Position numbers and translations under genes: made by a program. From an uncultured Clostridia bacterium (GTDB lineage Bacteria > Bacillota > Clostridia > Oscillospirales > Ruminococcaceae): 62,142 bases of DNA. The notes under the pieces were generated by a model. That model did no database searches. It was not told the origin of the DNA and was given only the letters and a program-made list of their open reading frames with translations. The stretch covers positions 1-62,142 of the forward strand of contig CALERQ010000194.1 of the NCBI GenBank assembly GCA_937907305.1, read 5' to 3'. Shown piece after piece: positions 32,459 through 41,195 of the stretch (its first letter is position 1; each line of letters starts with the position of its first letter).

Positions 32459-32932
32459 ATGAATGGGATCCAAGTTTTTCTGGCGGCCTATGCCCAGCCG
32501 CTCATTTGGCTGGCTGTGGCGCTGGTCATGCTCATCATAGAAGCCGCCACGGTGCAGATGGTGAGTATCTGGTTCTGCCTGGGGGCGGTGGCCGCGGCCA
32601 TCGCGGCGATCCTGGGTGGTTCCATCCCGGTGCAGATCGTTGTATTTGTGGTGATCTCCGGGGTGGCGCTGGCCTTTACCCGCAAGTTTGTAAAAAAGGT
32701 GCTGCGGGTGAAAAAGACCCCTACCAATGCCGACAGCGTCATCGGCGCCATCGGGCAGGTGGTAGAACCCATCGACGATGAGGCCGGGACCGGACGCATC
32801 AAGGTGGAGGGCATGGACTGGAGCGCCCGCACCACCGATGGCAGCAAGCTGCCGGAGGGCGCCAAAGTAAAGGTAAGATCTATCGTAGGTGTTAAACTGA
32901 TGGTGACCGCCATCAGAGAAAAGGAGGACTAA
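32459..32932 (+). CDS. NfeD-like membrane protein
   Basis: 157 residues: two or three N-terminal membrane helices (about 10-80) and a C-terminal OB-fold (GAIGQVVEPIDDEAGTGRIKVEGMDWSART). NfeD proteins partner with SPFH/flotillin proteins in membrane microdomains; the SPFH gene follows after 5 bases, the usual pairing. GAAAGGAGCGCTGCCG precedes the ATG. Confidence 0.9.
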   Translation: MNGIQVFLAAYAQPLIWLAVALVMLIIEAATVQMVSIWFCLGAVAAAIAAILGGSIPVQIVVFVVISGVALAFTRKFVKKVLRVKKTPTNADSVIGAIGQVVEPIDDEAGTGRIKVEGMDWSARTTDGSKLPEGAKVKVRSIVGVKLMVTAIREKED

Positions 32933-32937
32933 TTTAT

Positions 32938-33852
32938 ATGCCGATCATTATTATTCTGCTCGTGCTCATCATTATCCTGCTGGTTACCAACATCCGCGTG
33001 GTTCCGCAGGCGACCGAGTTCGTTATTGAGCGCCTGGGTACCTACTACACCACCTGGGAGACCGGCCTGCACTTTAAGGTGCCGCTGGTGGACCGTGTGG
33101 CCAAGCGCATCTCCCTGAAGGAACAGGTGATGGATTTTGCGCCCCAGCCGGTTATCACCAAGGATAATGTCACCATGCAGATCGATACCATTGTATTCTA
33201 CCAGGTGACTGATGCCAAGCTGTATACCTACGGCGTGGAGCGGCCCATTCTGGCCATCGAGAGCCTGACCGCCACCACCCTGCGTAATATCATCGGCGAT
33301 ATGGAGCTGGACCACACCCTGACCTCCCGCGATGTTATCAACAGCCGCATCACCGCCGCGCTGGACCAGGCCACCGATAAGTGGGGCATCAAGGTAAACC
33401 GTGTGGAGCTGAAGAATATCGTGCCGCCGCGTGATATTCAGGACGCCATGGAGAAGCAGATGCGTGCCGAGCGTGAGCGCCGTGAGGCGATCCTGCGTGC
33501 CGAGGGTGAAAAGCGCAGCCAGATCCTGATTGCCGAAGGTAAGAAGGAAAGCCAGATCCTGAACGCCGAGGCCGAAAAGCAGGCGGCCATCCTGCTGGCG
33601 GAAGCCGAGAAGGAAAAGAAGATCCGTGAGGGCCAGGGCGAAGCCGAGTCCATCATGCTGGTGCAGAAGGCGCAGGCCGATGCCATCCGCCTGCTGAACG
33701 AGGCCTGCCCCAGCAAGGAAGTGCTGCAGCTGAAGGCCTACGAGAGCTTTATGAAGGCGGCCGACGGCCAGGCGACCAAGATCATCATTCCCAGCGAGAT
33801 CCAGGGCATGGCGGGTCTGGCGGCCTCCGTCAAGGAACTTGTCAAGGAATAA
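32938..33852 (+). CDS. SPFH/stomatin-family membrane protein (QmcA-like)
   Basis: 304 residues: N-terminal hydrophobic anchor (1-17), the SPFH band-7 domain (about 20-180; LGTYYTTWETGLHFKVPLVD, ISLKEQVMDFAPQPVITKDNV) and a long heptad coiled coil made of EAEKQAAILLAEAEK-like repeats (about 185-255). It forms oligomeric rings at the membrane, often controlling proteases. AAGGAGG precedes the ATG at 32938; a terminator follows. Confidence 0.93.
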   Translation: MPIIIILLVLIIILLVTNIRVVPQATEFVIERLGTYYTTWETGLHFKVPLVDRVAKRISLKEQVMDFAPQPVITKDNVTMQIDTIVFYQVTDAKLYTYGVERPILAIESLTATTLRNIIGDMELDHTLTSRDVINSRITAALDQATDKWGIKVNRVELKNIVPPRDIQDAMEKQMRAERERREAILRAEGEKRSQILIAEGKKESQILNAEAEKQAAILLAEAEKEKKIREGQGEAESIMLVQKAQADAIRLLNEACPSKEVLQLKAYESFMKAADGQATKIIIPSEIQGMAGLAASVKELVKE

Positions 33853-33866
33853 GCCAAAATTTTAGT

Positions 33867-33901
33867 AAAAGCGCTGTCCCCTATGGGATGGCGCTTTTTT
33901 T
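33867..33901 (+). terminator. Rho-independent terminator
   Basis: AAAAGCGC-TG-TCCC-CTAT-GGGA-TG-GCGCTTTTTTT ends the NfeD/SPFH unit. Confidence 0.85.
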
Positions 33902-34004
33902 CGGCTTGTGCTATAATGGAGACGGAGATCCCCGTCCGGGGTAGAGGCGGGGGAGGTGCCGGGCCACGCTTCCGGCCGGCACCCAAATAGAGGAGGACGC
34001 AAAA

Positions 34005-34592
34005 ATGGCAAAGCTGTACTTCAAATATGGGGCAATGGGCAGCTCCAAATCGGCCCAGGCACTCATCACCAAGTTCAATTATGAGGAGCTGGGCATGACC
34101 GTCTGGCTTATCAAGCCCTCGGTGGATACCCGGGACGGCGCCGATATCATCAAATCCCGCATCGGTCTGGCCAAAAAGGCGGATATCATCCTGCCGGAGG
34201 ATAACATCATCGAAAAATTCGACCAGCACCCCGGCATGGATGTCATCATTGCCGATGAGTGCCAGTTTTTCACGCCGGAGCAGATCGACCAGCTGCGGGC
34301 GCTGGTGGATGAGCGGGATATGCCGGTCATCTGCTTTGGCCTGCGCACCGACTTTTTGACCCACCTGTTCCCGGGCAGCCGCCGCCTTTTTGAGGTTGCG
34401 GATTCCCTGACCGAGATAAAGACCGTGTGCGCCTGTGGGCACAAGGCGACCGTCAATGCCCGTATAGTGGATGGCAAGGTGGCCACCGAGGGTGAGCAGG
34501 TTTTCCTGGGCGGCAATGAAAGCTATGTGGCCATGTGCTACAAGTGCTGGCAGGAGAAAATAAAAAAACAGCGGGAGGAGGATAATCAATGA
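34005..34592 (+). CDS. tdk: Thymidine kinase
   Basis: 195 residues, type II thymidine kinase of the salvage pathway (thymidine + ATP to dTMP). P-loop GAMGSSKS near 10, Walker B-like IIADECQFF with the catalytic Glu, the lid with zinc Cys pairs CACG and CYKC, and the substrate-binding VFLGGNESYVAMCYKCW. Preceded by AGAGGAGG. The next small gene overlaps its stop by ATGA. Confidence 0.96.
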   Translation: MAKLYFKYGAMGSSKSAQALITKFNYEELGMTVWLIKPSVDTRDGADIIKSRIGLAKKADIILPEDNIIEKFDQHPGMDVIIADECQFFTPEQIDQLRALVDERDMPVICFGLRTDFLTHLFPGSRRLFEVADSLTEIKTVCACGHKATVNARIVDGKVATEGEQVFLGGNESYVAMCYKCWQEKIKKQREEDNQ

Positions 34593-34768
34593 GCGATAAC
34601 CTGAGATTGACGCTGGGCGGCATTGTGCTGATGCTGGCGGGGTTGTTTCTGCTGGGCATCTGTGTTTTAAGCGGCGGAAATGGCTTCTACCCCGATATCG
34701 CGGCCGCTATCTGCGGCGCCGCCGGGCTGGTATTGGCGGTGGTCGGCATTTTTCGGGGGGAGAAATAA
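34589..34768 (+). CDS. Small two-helix membrane protein, 59 aa
   Basis: Starts at the ATG overlapping the tdk stop (34589), with GGGAGGAGG just upstream. Two hydrophobic helices (about 7-26 and 36-54) joined by a short loop (GGNGFYPDI) and a charged tail RGEK. Probably a membrane hairpin. No family recognised; translational coupling makes it real. Confidence 0.72.
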   Translation: MSDNLRLTLGGIVLMLAGLFLLGICVLSGGNGFYPDIAAAICGAAGLVLAVVGIFRGEK

Positions 34769-34773
34769 ACACC

Positions 34774-35256
34774 ATGGCGAAGGATAAAAGCGATAAAACC
34801 AATGTAATGCGCCTGCTGGAGCAGAAAAAGCTGCCCTACACCCCGCATGATTACCTGGCCACCGGCGCGGTAAGCGGGGTGGAGGTGGCGGCGGCACTGG
34901 GCGAGCCGCCCGAGCGGGTCTTTAAGACGCTGGTGACCACCGGCGCCTCCGGCGGACACTTTGTGTTCGTCATTCCCGTGGCGGAGGAGCTGGACCTGAA
35001 GAAGGCCGCCAAAGCGGTGGGCGAAAAGAGCATCGCCATGCTGCCGCAGAAGGAGCTGCTGCCCCTTACCGGCTATATCCACGGCGGGTGCAGCCCCATC
35101 GGTATGAAAAAGCCGTTCCCCACTGTACTGCATGAGAGCGCGGCGAATTGCGACACCATCTGCGTCAGCGCCGGCAAGGTCGGCTTTCAGGTGGAGCTTT
35201 CCCCCGCCGACCTGCAAAAGATGCTGCCGATGAAGCTCTGCGATGTGATAAAATAA
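34774..35256 (+). CDS. ybaK: Cys-tRNA(Pro)/Cys-tRNA deacylase YbaK/EbsC
   Basis: 160 residues of the YbaK/ProX editing family: it hydrolyses mischarged Cys-tRNA(Pro). Motifs: VFKTLVTTG with the conserved Lys near residue 47, FVFVIPVAEELDLKKAAKAVGEKSIAML and the GGCSPIGMKKPFPTVL loop. It begins 5 bases after the small membrane gene and ends at a terminator. Confidence 0.94.
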   Translation: MAKDKSDKTNVMRLLEQKKLPYTPHDYLATGAVSGVEVAAALGEPPERVFKTLVTTGASGGHFVFVIPVAEELDLKKAAKAVGEKSIAMLPQKELLPLTGYIHGGCSPIGMKKPFPTVLHESAANCDTICVSAGKVGFQVELSPADLQKMLPMKLCDVIK

Positions 35257-35260
35257 GCGC

Positions 35261-35296
35261 AAAAACGCCCGCCATATGGCGGGCGCGTTTTGTTTT
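35261..35296. terminator. Bidirectional terminator
   Basis: CGCCCGCC-ATAT-GGCGGGCG with A-run before and GTTTTGTTTT after; serves ybaK and the convergent lipoprotein gene. Confidence 0.85.
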
Positions 35297-36038
35297 AGCT
35301 GGCGGGGGTGAATTCGCAGGAGAGATACCGCAGCTGCAAGCCCAGCAGCGGACTTTCCCATTCCTCCCACTCCAGTGTGCTGGTGCCGATCAGGAAATCG
35401 GTGGGGAGAATGCTGCCGTGCATCAACCGATTGCAGCAGTCCTCATAGGATTCATCTGGATCGCCGCCCTGCCCATAGCCGTTGCCGTAGACGGAGAAAA
35501 CCCCCTTGTAGTGGTTTTCCCCCAACTGTTCCAGATGGGTCAGTACCATAAAGTTGGGGATGTTGCCGCCCCAGCCGGTAGATTCCACATTCCCAGCCTG
35601 CGTCAGGGTGGTTTTGCTGGTTTCATACTGGGTGATGGGCTCGCCCAGGTATTCCATGGCGGCCCGGTCATATTCCGCCTTGGGGTAGGAGTAGGTCACT
35701 TCTTTTCCAGCGGCCCGTTCCTCGGCGGCCAGCTTTACCAGCACATAGGCGGCCCGGCTATCGGCGGCTTCCTTTTGGTCGGCGGCGGGATACAGCAAAA
35801 AGATATCGGCGTTATTATAGGAATTCTGGAAATACTCAAAATACTTCTGCACATCGGGGTCGATGGGGGTATTGTCCGGCTCGATGACGGGGTCCGGTTC
35901 CGTCACAGGATCGGGCTGGGTGGTGATAGGGTCGGGGTCGGGCGTCGGCTCCGGGACGGGGGTGGGCTGGCTGCCGCAGGCGGTCAGCAGCAGGGCAAGG
36001 CACAGGGTCAGTGTCAGGATCCAGGTCAGCTTTTTCAT
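35295..36038 (-). CDS. Lipoprotein with Pro/Asp/Thr-rich linker
   Basis: 247 residues. Signal peptide with lipobox LLTAC (Cys near 20), then a 35-residue linker built from repeated PDP/TPDPDP-type units, and a 190-residue soluble domain with NADIFLLYPAADQKEAADSRAAYVL. The tail (LGLQLRYLSCEF) is conserved-looking but unrecognised. I chose ATG 36038, after GGGAGG. Exposed outside the cell membrane; function unknown. Confidence 0.78.
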   Translation of the reverse strand: MKKLTWILTLTLCLALLLTACGSQPTPVPEPTPDPDPITTQPDPVTEPDPVIEPDNTPIDPDVQKYFEYFQNSYNNADIFLLYPAADQKEAADSRAAYVLVKLAAEERAAGKEVTYSYPKAEYDRAAMEYLGEPITQYETSKTTLTQAGNVESTGWGGNIPNFMVLTHLEQLGENHYKGVFSVYGNGYGQGGDPDESYEDCCNRLMHGSILPTDFLIGTSTLEWEEWESPLLGLQLRYLSCEFTPAS

Positions 36039-36213
36039 GTGGTTTCCTCCCGTTGGTGACATTGGTGTTAGGCTTACACTATATATAACGAACGAGCGCC
36101 GCAAAATGCAACACGCTTTTGCAAAAAAACTGCGGCAAGGAAGATCTTTCCTTTGTTTCATTATACATAAGGGGGGGTGAAAGTCAAGCGCGGCCCCATA
36201 AGCGGGACAGAAC

Positions 36214-36251
36214 GCAAAAACACCCCGCCGCAGGGGCAGGGGCAGGGTGTT
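36214..36251 (-). terminator. Terminator of the rpsF-ssb-rpsR operon
   Basis: ACACCC and GGGTGT arms around a GC-rich loop; read on the minus strand the hairpin is followed by TTTTTGCG. Confidence 0.6.
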
Positions 36252-36276
36252 CGTGTGCTTTTAACCGCAGGCAGCC

Positions 36277-36537
36277 TTAGTCGGTGACATAGGGCAGCAG
36301 GGCCAGATGACGGGCACGCTTGATCGCGGTGGTCAGCTGACGCTGATGGCGGGCGCAGGTACCGGTCACGCGGCGGGGAACGATCTTTCCACGCTCGGAC
36401 AGGTAGCGGCGCAGACGCTGGGTGTCTTTATAGTCGATCATCTCGATCTTATCGGCACAGAAAGCACAAACCTTTCTGCGGGGACGACGGTCGCGGTTCA
36501 TGGGTCTCTCGGGTCTTTCGGTACGCTCCATAGCCAT
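36277..36537 (-). CDS. rpsR: 30S ribosomal protein S18
   Basis: 86 residues. The conserved core (KVCAFC, IDYKDTQRLRRYLSERGKIVPRRVTG, HQRQLTTAIKRARHLALLPYV) is complete. The Cys pair with a later CARH suggests the zinc-binding form. A basic N-terminal extension (MERTERPERPMNRDRRPRR) is longer than in E. coli. Last gene of the usual rpsF-ssb-rpsR operon. Confidence 0.98.
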   Translation of the reverse strand: MAMERTERPERPMNRDRRPRRKVCAFCADKIEMIDYKDTQRLRRYLSERGKIVPRRVTGTCARHQRQLTTAIKRARHLALLPYVTD

Positions 36538-36582
36538 GGTTCAAACCTCCTTATTAGAATGATGAAACAGTTTTCGTTGGGA

Positions 36583-37086
36583 TCAGAAGGGCAGGTCGTT
36601 ATCGCTTTCCACTTCCTCAAAGTCGCTGGCAGCACCGCTGGTATAGGCAGGCTGCGCGGGAGCGGGGGCGGCGTAGCTGTTATCGCCATAGCTGTTATTG
36701 CCATAGCTGTTATTGCCATAGCTGTTATTGCCATAGCTGCCGCCATTGCCGGAACCGGCATTGCTGGAGCGTGCGCCGGTAAAGAATACATTATCGGTCA
36801 CGATCTCGGTGGCGGTGCGCTTGTTGCCGTTTTTGTCCTCGTAGTTGCGGGTCTGGATAGAGCCCTCAATGCCGATGACATCGCCCTTGTGGAAGTAGCG
36901 GCAGACGAATTCTGCCTGCTGACGCCAGGAAGTGATGTTGATAAAGTCAGTCTTGCGCTCGCTGTCCCGGCCGGAAAAACGGCGGTCCACAGCGATGCTG
37001 AAGCTGCATACAGAGATCCCGCTCTGGGTCTGTTTCAGCTCCGGGTCTGCGGTCAGGCGACCGATGAGAATGGCTTTGTTAAACAT
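36583..37086 (-). CDS. ssb: Single-stranded DNA-binding protein
   Basis: 167 residues: OB fold (1-110; MFNKAILIGRLTADPELKQT, FINITSWRQQAEFVCRYFHKGD) with a disordered tail that contains four tandem YGNNS/YGDNS units and ends in the protein-docking tip DLPF. Typical SSB length. Between the S6 and S18 genes, the conserved order. AGGAGATGATGTA supplies the binding site. Confidence 0.98.
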   Translation of the reverse strand: MFNKAILIGRLTADPELKQTQSGISVCSFSIAVDRRFSGRDSERKTDFINITSWRQQAEFVCRYFHKGDVIGIEGSIQTRNYEDKNGNKRTATEIVTDNVFFTGARSSNAGSGNGGSYGNNSYGNNSYGNNSYGDNSYAAPAPAQPAYTSGAASDFEEVESDNDLPF

Positions 37087-37098
37087 TACATCATCTCC

Positions 37099-37395
37099 TT
37101 AGTTCTCTTTTGCAATGATGAGAGAACGGATCACGCCTTCAGTGATCTTGTAGATACGATCCAGCTCGGCAGGGAACTCGTGGGGAGCAGTGAAGTTGAC
37201 GAGAACATAGTAGCCTTCCTGCTCGTAGTCGATTTCGTAAGCCAGTCTGCGCTTGCCCCACTCATCGATGGAATCGATGGTGCCGTTGGCAGCGATCAGA
37301 TCGGTAAACTTCTTCACCAACTCGGCGGTGGCTTCCTCGGTCAGCTTGTTGCTCAGTACGAATACTGTCTCATAGCTCTTGGTCAGGTTTGCCAT
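37099..37395 (-). CDS. rpsF: 30S ribosomal protein S6
   Basis: 98 residues with the S6 fold signature (YETVFVLSNKLTEEA, WGKRRLAYEIDYEQEGYYVLVNF, DRIYKITEGVIRSLII). S6 pairs with S18 in the 30S platform. First gene of the operon; AAGGAGG precedes the ATG. Confidence 0.98.
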   Translation of the reverse strand: MANLTKSYETVFVLSNKLTEEATAELVKKFTDLIAANGTIDSIDEWGKRRLAYEIDYEQEGYYVLVNFTAPHEFPAELDRIYKITEGVIRSLIIAKEN

Positions 37396-37479
37396 ACTTT
37401 ACACCTCCTTATGGACTTTCGCCCCCCACACAGGGCAGGGGGAAGGAGTCATGCCATGAAAATTTAGCACAACATAGGA

Positions 37480-37508
37480 ATTATACCAATAAAAAAACCG
37501 CAAGTCAA
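37480..37508 (-). promoter_or_regulatory. Sigma-A promoter of rpsF-ssb-rpsR
   Basis: On the minus strand TTGACT (37508-37503), 17 bases, TATAAT (37485-37480). The -35 box lies in the loop of the upstream gene's terminator. The ~75-base leader can form GACTCCTTCCCCC with GGGGGGCGAAAGTC, a possible autoregulatory structure. Confidence 0.75.
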
Positions 37509-37530
37509 CACCCCGGACCTGCGGTTTTTG
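37493..37530. terminator. Terminator enclosing a promoter -35 box
   Basis: AACCGCA (37496-37502) pairs with TGCGGTT (37520-37526), with A/T runs on both sides. Read on the minus strand it ends the zinc-ribbon/DUF2628 gene. Confidence 0.7.
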
Positions 37531-37547
37531 CTTTATTTTCGTACTTT

Positions 37548-38552
37548 TTACAGCATAAAGAGGGAAGTGACGATGGAAGAGACCGAAAGCAGCCCGATGA
37601 CGATGAGAAATACCAGCAGCCAGCTGGTGCCGCCCATGCGGGAAAGGTTCTGGTAATACTGCTGGGTGCCGGCCGCCGCGTGGCCGCGGTAGCGCTGGAT
37701 GCGGACCTGCTGGGTGATCTTCTTGAGGTAGAAATAATTGAAGAACAGGGAGCACAGCACACTGAGCACCAGCCCGCCGTACTGCACGATGGCGGAGGTG
37801 GAAACCAGCGCCTGATAGTAGGGGGAAAGGGTATTGATGTGCATAAACTCACTGAGGGTGGTGGCCCCCGCGGCCATCAGTTCCTGGAAGTAGGGGATAT
37901 AATTGATGGCAAAGGGGATATAGCAGGCGGCCTTTATGGCCAGCAGGATGCCGCCCAGGGCATACATCTTGCGGTAGAAGCAGTACAGCCCGGTGAACAG
38001 GAACGCCCCCAGGTTAAAGCTCACAGCGGTCTTGCGCTGCAGCATCGCCCGGAATTTGTATAGGAAGTTCAGGGCATTGGGCCCCACATAGGCGGCCACC
38101 TCCCGGGCGGTCAGCTCATCGCCCAGCTTTTCATTGGGGTTTACATTGTACTGGTCGCGCACATATTCCGCAAAGGTCCCGCCGTCCTCGGTCTCGCGGT
38201 CCCCAGCCGGGATGCGCTCGCCGGTCTCCTTCAGCGGGTAACCGCACAGGTCGCAGCGCTCCTGCCCGGCAGGGTTCACGGTGCCGCAGCGGCTGCACAT
38301 CACATAGCCTTCGCCGTCTGTACTGTTCTGGGGTGCATGCGGCTGCTCCTCCAGCGGAACGGAAGGCCCCGGGGCGGCCTTGGGCGGCTGCCACACATAG
38401 CCTTCGGTATGGCGGGCCTCATTGACACAGTGGCCCAGTTCTTTATAGCAGGCGCGGTGGTAGGGCGTGCCGCACTCCGGGCAGACGACCACATCGTCTT
38501 CCGCGGTAAATTTTTTGCCGCAGGCCGCGCAGGGGATACCGATGTATTTCAC
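37548..38552 (-). CDS. RING-like zinc finger membrane protein with DUF2628-like region
   Basis: 334 residues. The N-terminus has a prokaryotic RING-type zinc site (CAACGKKF, CPECGTPYHRACY), then a second zinc ribbon (CSRCGTVNPAG, CDLCGYPL), a proline-rich linker, and a C-terminal membrane region with four or more helices and ALNFLYKFRAMLQRKTAVSF, resembling DUF2628. Start is GTG at 38552, nine bases after GGAGG. Role unknown; such proteins may sense or organise membrane partners. Confidence 0.85.
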   Translation of the reverse strand: MKYIGIPCAACGKKFTAEDDVVVCPECGTPYHRACYKELGHCVNEARHTEGYVWQPPKAAPGPSVPLEEQPHAPQNSTDGEGYVMCSRCGTVNPAGQERCDLCGYPLKETGERIPAGDRETEDGGTFAEYVRDQYNVNPNEKLGDELTAREVAAYVGPNALNFLYKFRAMLQRKTAVSFNLGAFLFTGLYCFYRKMYALGGILLAIKAACYIPFAINYIPYFQELMAAGATTLSEFMHINTLSPYYQALVSTSAIVQYGGLVLSVLCSLFFNYFYLKKITQQVRIQRYRGHAAAGTQQYYQNLSRMGGTSWLLVFLIVIGLLSVSSIVTSLFML

Positions 38553-38813
38553 AAAAAATTTCCTCCTTGTCGGAACTCTACCGAATATTATAGTATACCC
38601 CCGGGGGCAATTCAATGGACTTTCGGTGAACAAATCGTATTTTTAATGCTTTTTTTGGCAAATTTCCGGGAATCATTTTACAAGAGCCCATAAATATGAT
38701 AAAATAAATCGGATAATGAATAAGTGCAACATAAAATACGGGGAGTAAACAAGATGTAGATATAATACGAATTGTAATAACATAAGACTATATACAGGAA
38801 AGGTTAAAAGATT
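38553..38813 (+). promoter_or_regulatory. Intergenic region with prfB -10 box
   Basis: AT-rich for this genome. TATAAT at 38761-38766 is the best -10, but the -35 region is poor. GGAAAGG about ten bases before the prfB ATG is the binding site. Confidence 0.4.
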
Positions 38814-39932
38814 ATGCTGCAATTTGAAGAACTGCGCCTGAAGCTCCAGGGTATGGAGCCGGAGCTTCGGGAATTAAAACAATCCCTCAATATTGATAAG
38901 CTGGGTATCGAGATCGCTGAGCTGGAGCGCAAGGCCGCGGAGCCCAGCTTCTGGGATGACATGGAAAACAGCCAGAAGGTGCTTCAGCGCACCTCCCAGC
39001 TCAAAGCCAGCGTGGAGACTTACAATAAGCTGCAATCGCTGTACGAGGATACCCTCACCCTTATCGAGCTGGCGGAGGAAGCCGGCGATGAAAGCGTGTA
39101 CGAGGAAGCCGCCGCTGATACCGAGCAGCTGCAAAGCCGCATGGCGGAGGTCCGCCTTACCACCCTGCTTACCGGTGAATACGATAGCAAGAATGCTATC
39201 CTCACCTTCCATGCGGGCGCGGGCGGCACCGAGGCCCAGGACTGGGCCCAGATGCTGTACCGCATGTATACCCGCTGGGCGGAGCGCCACGGCTACTCTT
39301 ATAAAATTCTGGACTACCTGGATGGCGATGAAGCGGGCATCAAGAGCGCTTCCATCCTCATCGAGGGTCTGAACGCCTACGGCTTCCTCAAATCGGAAAA
39401 CGGCGTGCACCGCCTGGTGCGTGTTTCCCCCTTTGATGCCAGCGGCCGCCGTCAGACCTCCTTCGCCTCGCTGGAGGTCATGCCGGAGATCGACAAGGAT
39501 GTGAACATCGAGATCCGTGAAGAGGATATCCAGATGGATGTGTACCGGGCCAGCGGCGCCGGCGGCCAGAAGGTAAATAAGACCTCCAGCGCCGTGCGTT
39601 TGACCCACCTGCCCACCGGCATCGTGGTGGCCTGCCAGGTGGAGCGCAGCCAGCACCAGAACCGCGAAGTCGCCATGAATATGCTGCGCAGCAAGCTGGT
39701 GGAAATTAAGGAGCGCGAGCACCTGGATAAGATCGAGGACATCAAGGGCGTGCAGAAGGAGATCGCCTGGGGCAGCCAGATCCGCTCCTATGTGTTCATG
39801 CCCTACACCATGGTCAAGGACCACCGCACCAACTACGAAACCGGCAATATCACCGCCGTTATGGATGGCGACCTCGATGGCTTCATCAATGAGTACCTGA
39901 AGAAAAAGAGCCAGGGCACCCTGGAAAAATAA
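38814..39932 (+). CDS. prfB: Peptide chain release factor 2, without programmed frameshift
   Basis: 372 residues, releases peptides at UGA and UAA. The RF2 recognition motif SPF (VRVSPFDASGRRQTS) and the catalytic GGQ (SGAGGQKVNK) are present. Most bacterial prfB genes carry a CTTTGA frameshift site near codon 25 that regulates RF2; here the frame runs straight through (RELKQSLNIDKLG), with no UGA and no CTTTGA. Autoregulation by frameshifting is therefore absent. Confidence 0.96.
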   Translation: MLQFEELRLKLQGMEPELRELKQSLNIDKLGIEIAELERKAAEPSFWDDMENSQKVLQRTSQLKASVETYNKLQSLYEDTLTLIELAEEAGDESVYEEAAADTEQLQSRMAEVRLTTLLTGEYDSKNAILTFHAGAGGTEAQDWAQMLYRMYTRWAERHGYSYKILDYLDGDEAGIKSASILIEGLNAYGFLKSENGVHRLVRVSPFDASGRRQTSFASLEVMPEIDKDVNIEIREEDIQMDVYRASGAGGQKVNKTSSAVRLTHLPTGIVVACQVERSQHQNREVAMNMLRSKLVEIKEREHLDKIEDIKGVQKEIAWGSQIRSYVFMPYTMVKDHRTNYETGNITAVMDGDLDGFINEYLKKKSQGTLEK

Positions 39933-39984
39933 TTCCCACCGATGCCATATCGGTGGAAAGCATATTAAGGGAGGGCAAAGACCA

Positions 39985-41070
39985 ATGAAGAAATGCGCCA
40001 AAGTTTTTTCCGTTATCCTTGCTGTTATGATGCTGGCATCCCTTGCCGCCTGCGGCGCCGAAAAGGTGAAGATCACCCCCACTGCCGCCCGGTCTATCGA
40101 GACCGAGGTGTACGAAACAGCGGATTTCAGCATCACTATCCCCAAGGGCTGGGTGGTCACCGCCGGCGGCGAGAATATCTACCACAGCATCCGTGTTTAC
40201 GATCCGGAAGAACCCATGAATCAGATGTTCAGCCTGCTGAAAGCCGATGTGCTGCTGCACAGCCAGGAGGGCAAAAAGGCGTGGCAGTATATGGCCGGCA
40301 TCGGCAGCCCCGGCGCTTCGCTTTTTGCGCAGGCCGCTGTGCTGGGAACTCCCTCCACCGAGGGCTTTTATCAGATCTTCCCCGATTATACCGCCTTTGT
40401 GATGCAGGTGGAGCCCAGCTATGCGGGCTACACTTTCCCCACCTTCAATGACTTTACCGTGACCGAGCAGTTCCCCTTTACCAGCGGCCTTTCGGCCTAT
40501 GCCCTGGGGGAGGAGCTGCTGCGGGGCACCTTTACCGATGGTGAAAAATCCGGCGAGGGCCTCTTTGCGGCCACCGTGGTGGATTTTGGCAGCTTTGCCA
40601 TCTCCGATGGCACCATGGATGGCTACCTGCTGCGGCAGGTGGATGGCGGCTACTACATGGCCTATAATATCATGGCCGTCACAGCGGTAAAGGATACCTT
40701 CATCGAGTGGGAGAGTATCCTTACCGAATGCATGAAAACGCTGCAATATTCCGAGAGCTTTGTCAGCGCCGCCAACCAGGCCAGCGATGAGCAGGTCGCC
40801 CTCTCCCAGCAGATCAGCCAGAGCTTTAATGATACCATGGATGGCATGATGTCCTCCTGGGAAAGCCGCAATAAGAGCCAGGATATCCTCAGCCAGAAGC
40901 AGAGTGACGCCACCCTGGGCTACGAGCGGTTCTACGATACCGAGACCGGCGAGATCTACCGCGCCACCAATGGCTTTGGCGATAGCTACGATGGCAAGCG
41001 CTATCAGCCCGTCACCGATGACAACATGTATACCGAAGCCATCAGCGGCTACATCGAACGCCTCGATTGA
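39985..41070 (+). CDS. Uncharacterised lipoprotein, 361 aa
   Basis: Signal peptide with lipobox SLAAC (Cys near 23), so an exposed lipid-anchored protein. The domain that follows begins FSITIPKGWVVTAGG, similar to small beta-rich lipoprotein folds of Clostridia, and ends in a Gln/Ser-rich helical part (QQISQSFNDTMDGMMSSW). The last 50 residues (YERFYDTETGEIYRATNGF) look conserved. No named function. GGGAGGGCAAAGACCA precedes the ATG. Confidence 0.8.
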   Translation: MKKCAKVFSVILAVMMLASLAACGAEKVKITPTAARSIETEVYETADFSITIPKGWVVTAGGENIYHSIRVYDPEEPMNQMFSLLKADVLLHSQEGKKAWQYMAGIGSPGASLFAQAAVLGTPSTEGFYQIFPDYTAFVMQVEPSYAGYTFPTFNDFTVTEQFPFTSGLSAYALGEELLRGTFTDGEKSGEGLFAATVVDFGSFAISDGTMDGYLLRQVDGGYYMAYNIMAVTAVKDTFIEWESILTECMKTLQYSESFVSAANQASDEQVALSQQISQSFNDTMDGMMSSWESRNKSQDILSQKQSDATLGYERFYDTETGEIYRATNGFGDSYDGKRYQPVTDDNMYTEAISGYIERLD

Positions 41071-41085
41071 CCCACATAAAACCAA

Positions 41086-41127
41086 CCCCGACCGGTGAGT
41101 TTACTCACAGGCCGGGGCATTTTTATG
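41086..41127 (+). terminator. Rho-independent terminator
   Basis: CCCCG and CGGGG with an inner GTGAGT/ACTCAC stem, followed by CATTTTTA. Confidence 0.8.
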
Positions 41128-41195
41128 GGGTAATTGGCTATCATCAAATCAATATTGTGTATCCCCATAAACTTTAATTCCGTGAAGGCGAGCGT

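Noticed and set aside
37396..37480. S6:S18-binding leader motif of rpsF
   Set aside because: A hairpin is possible, but the CCG element described for that motif is not visible.
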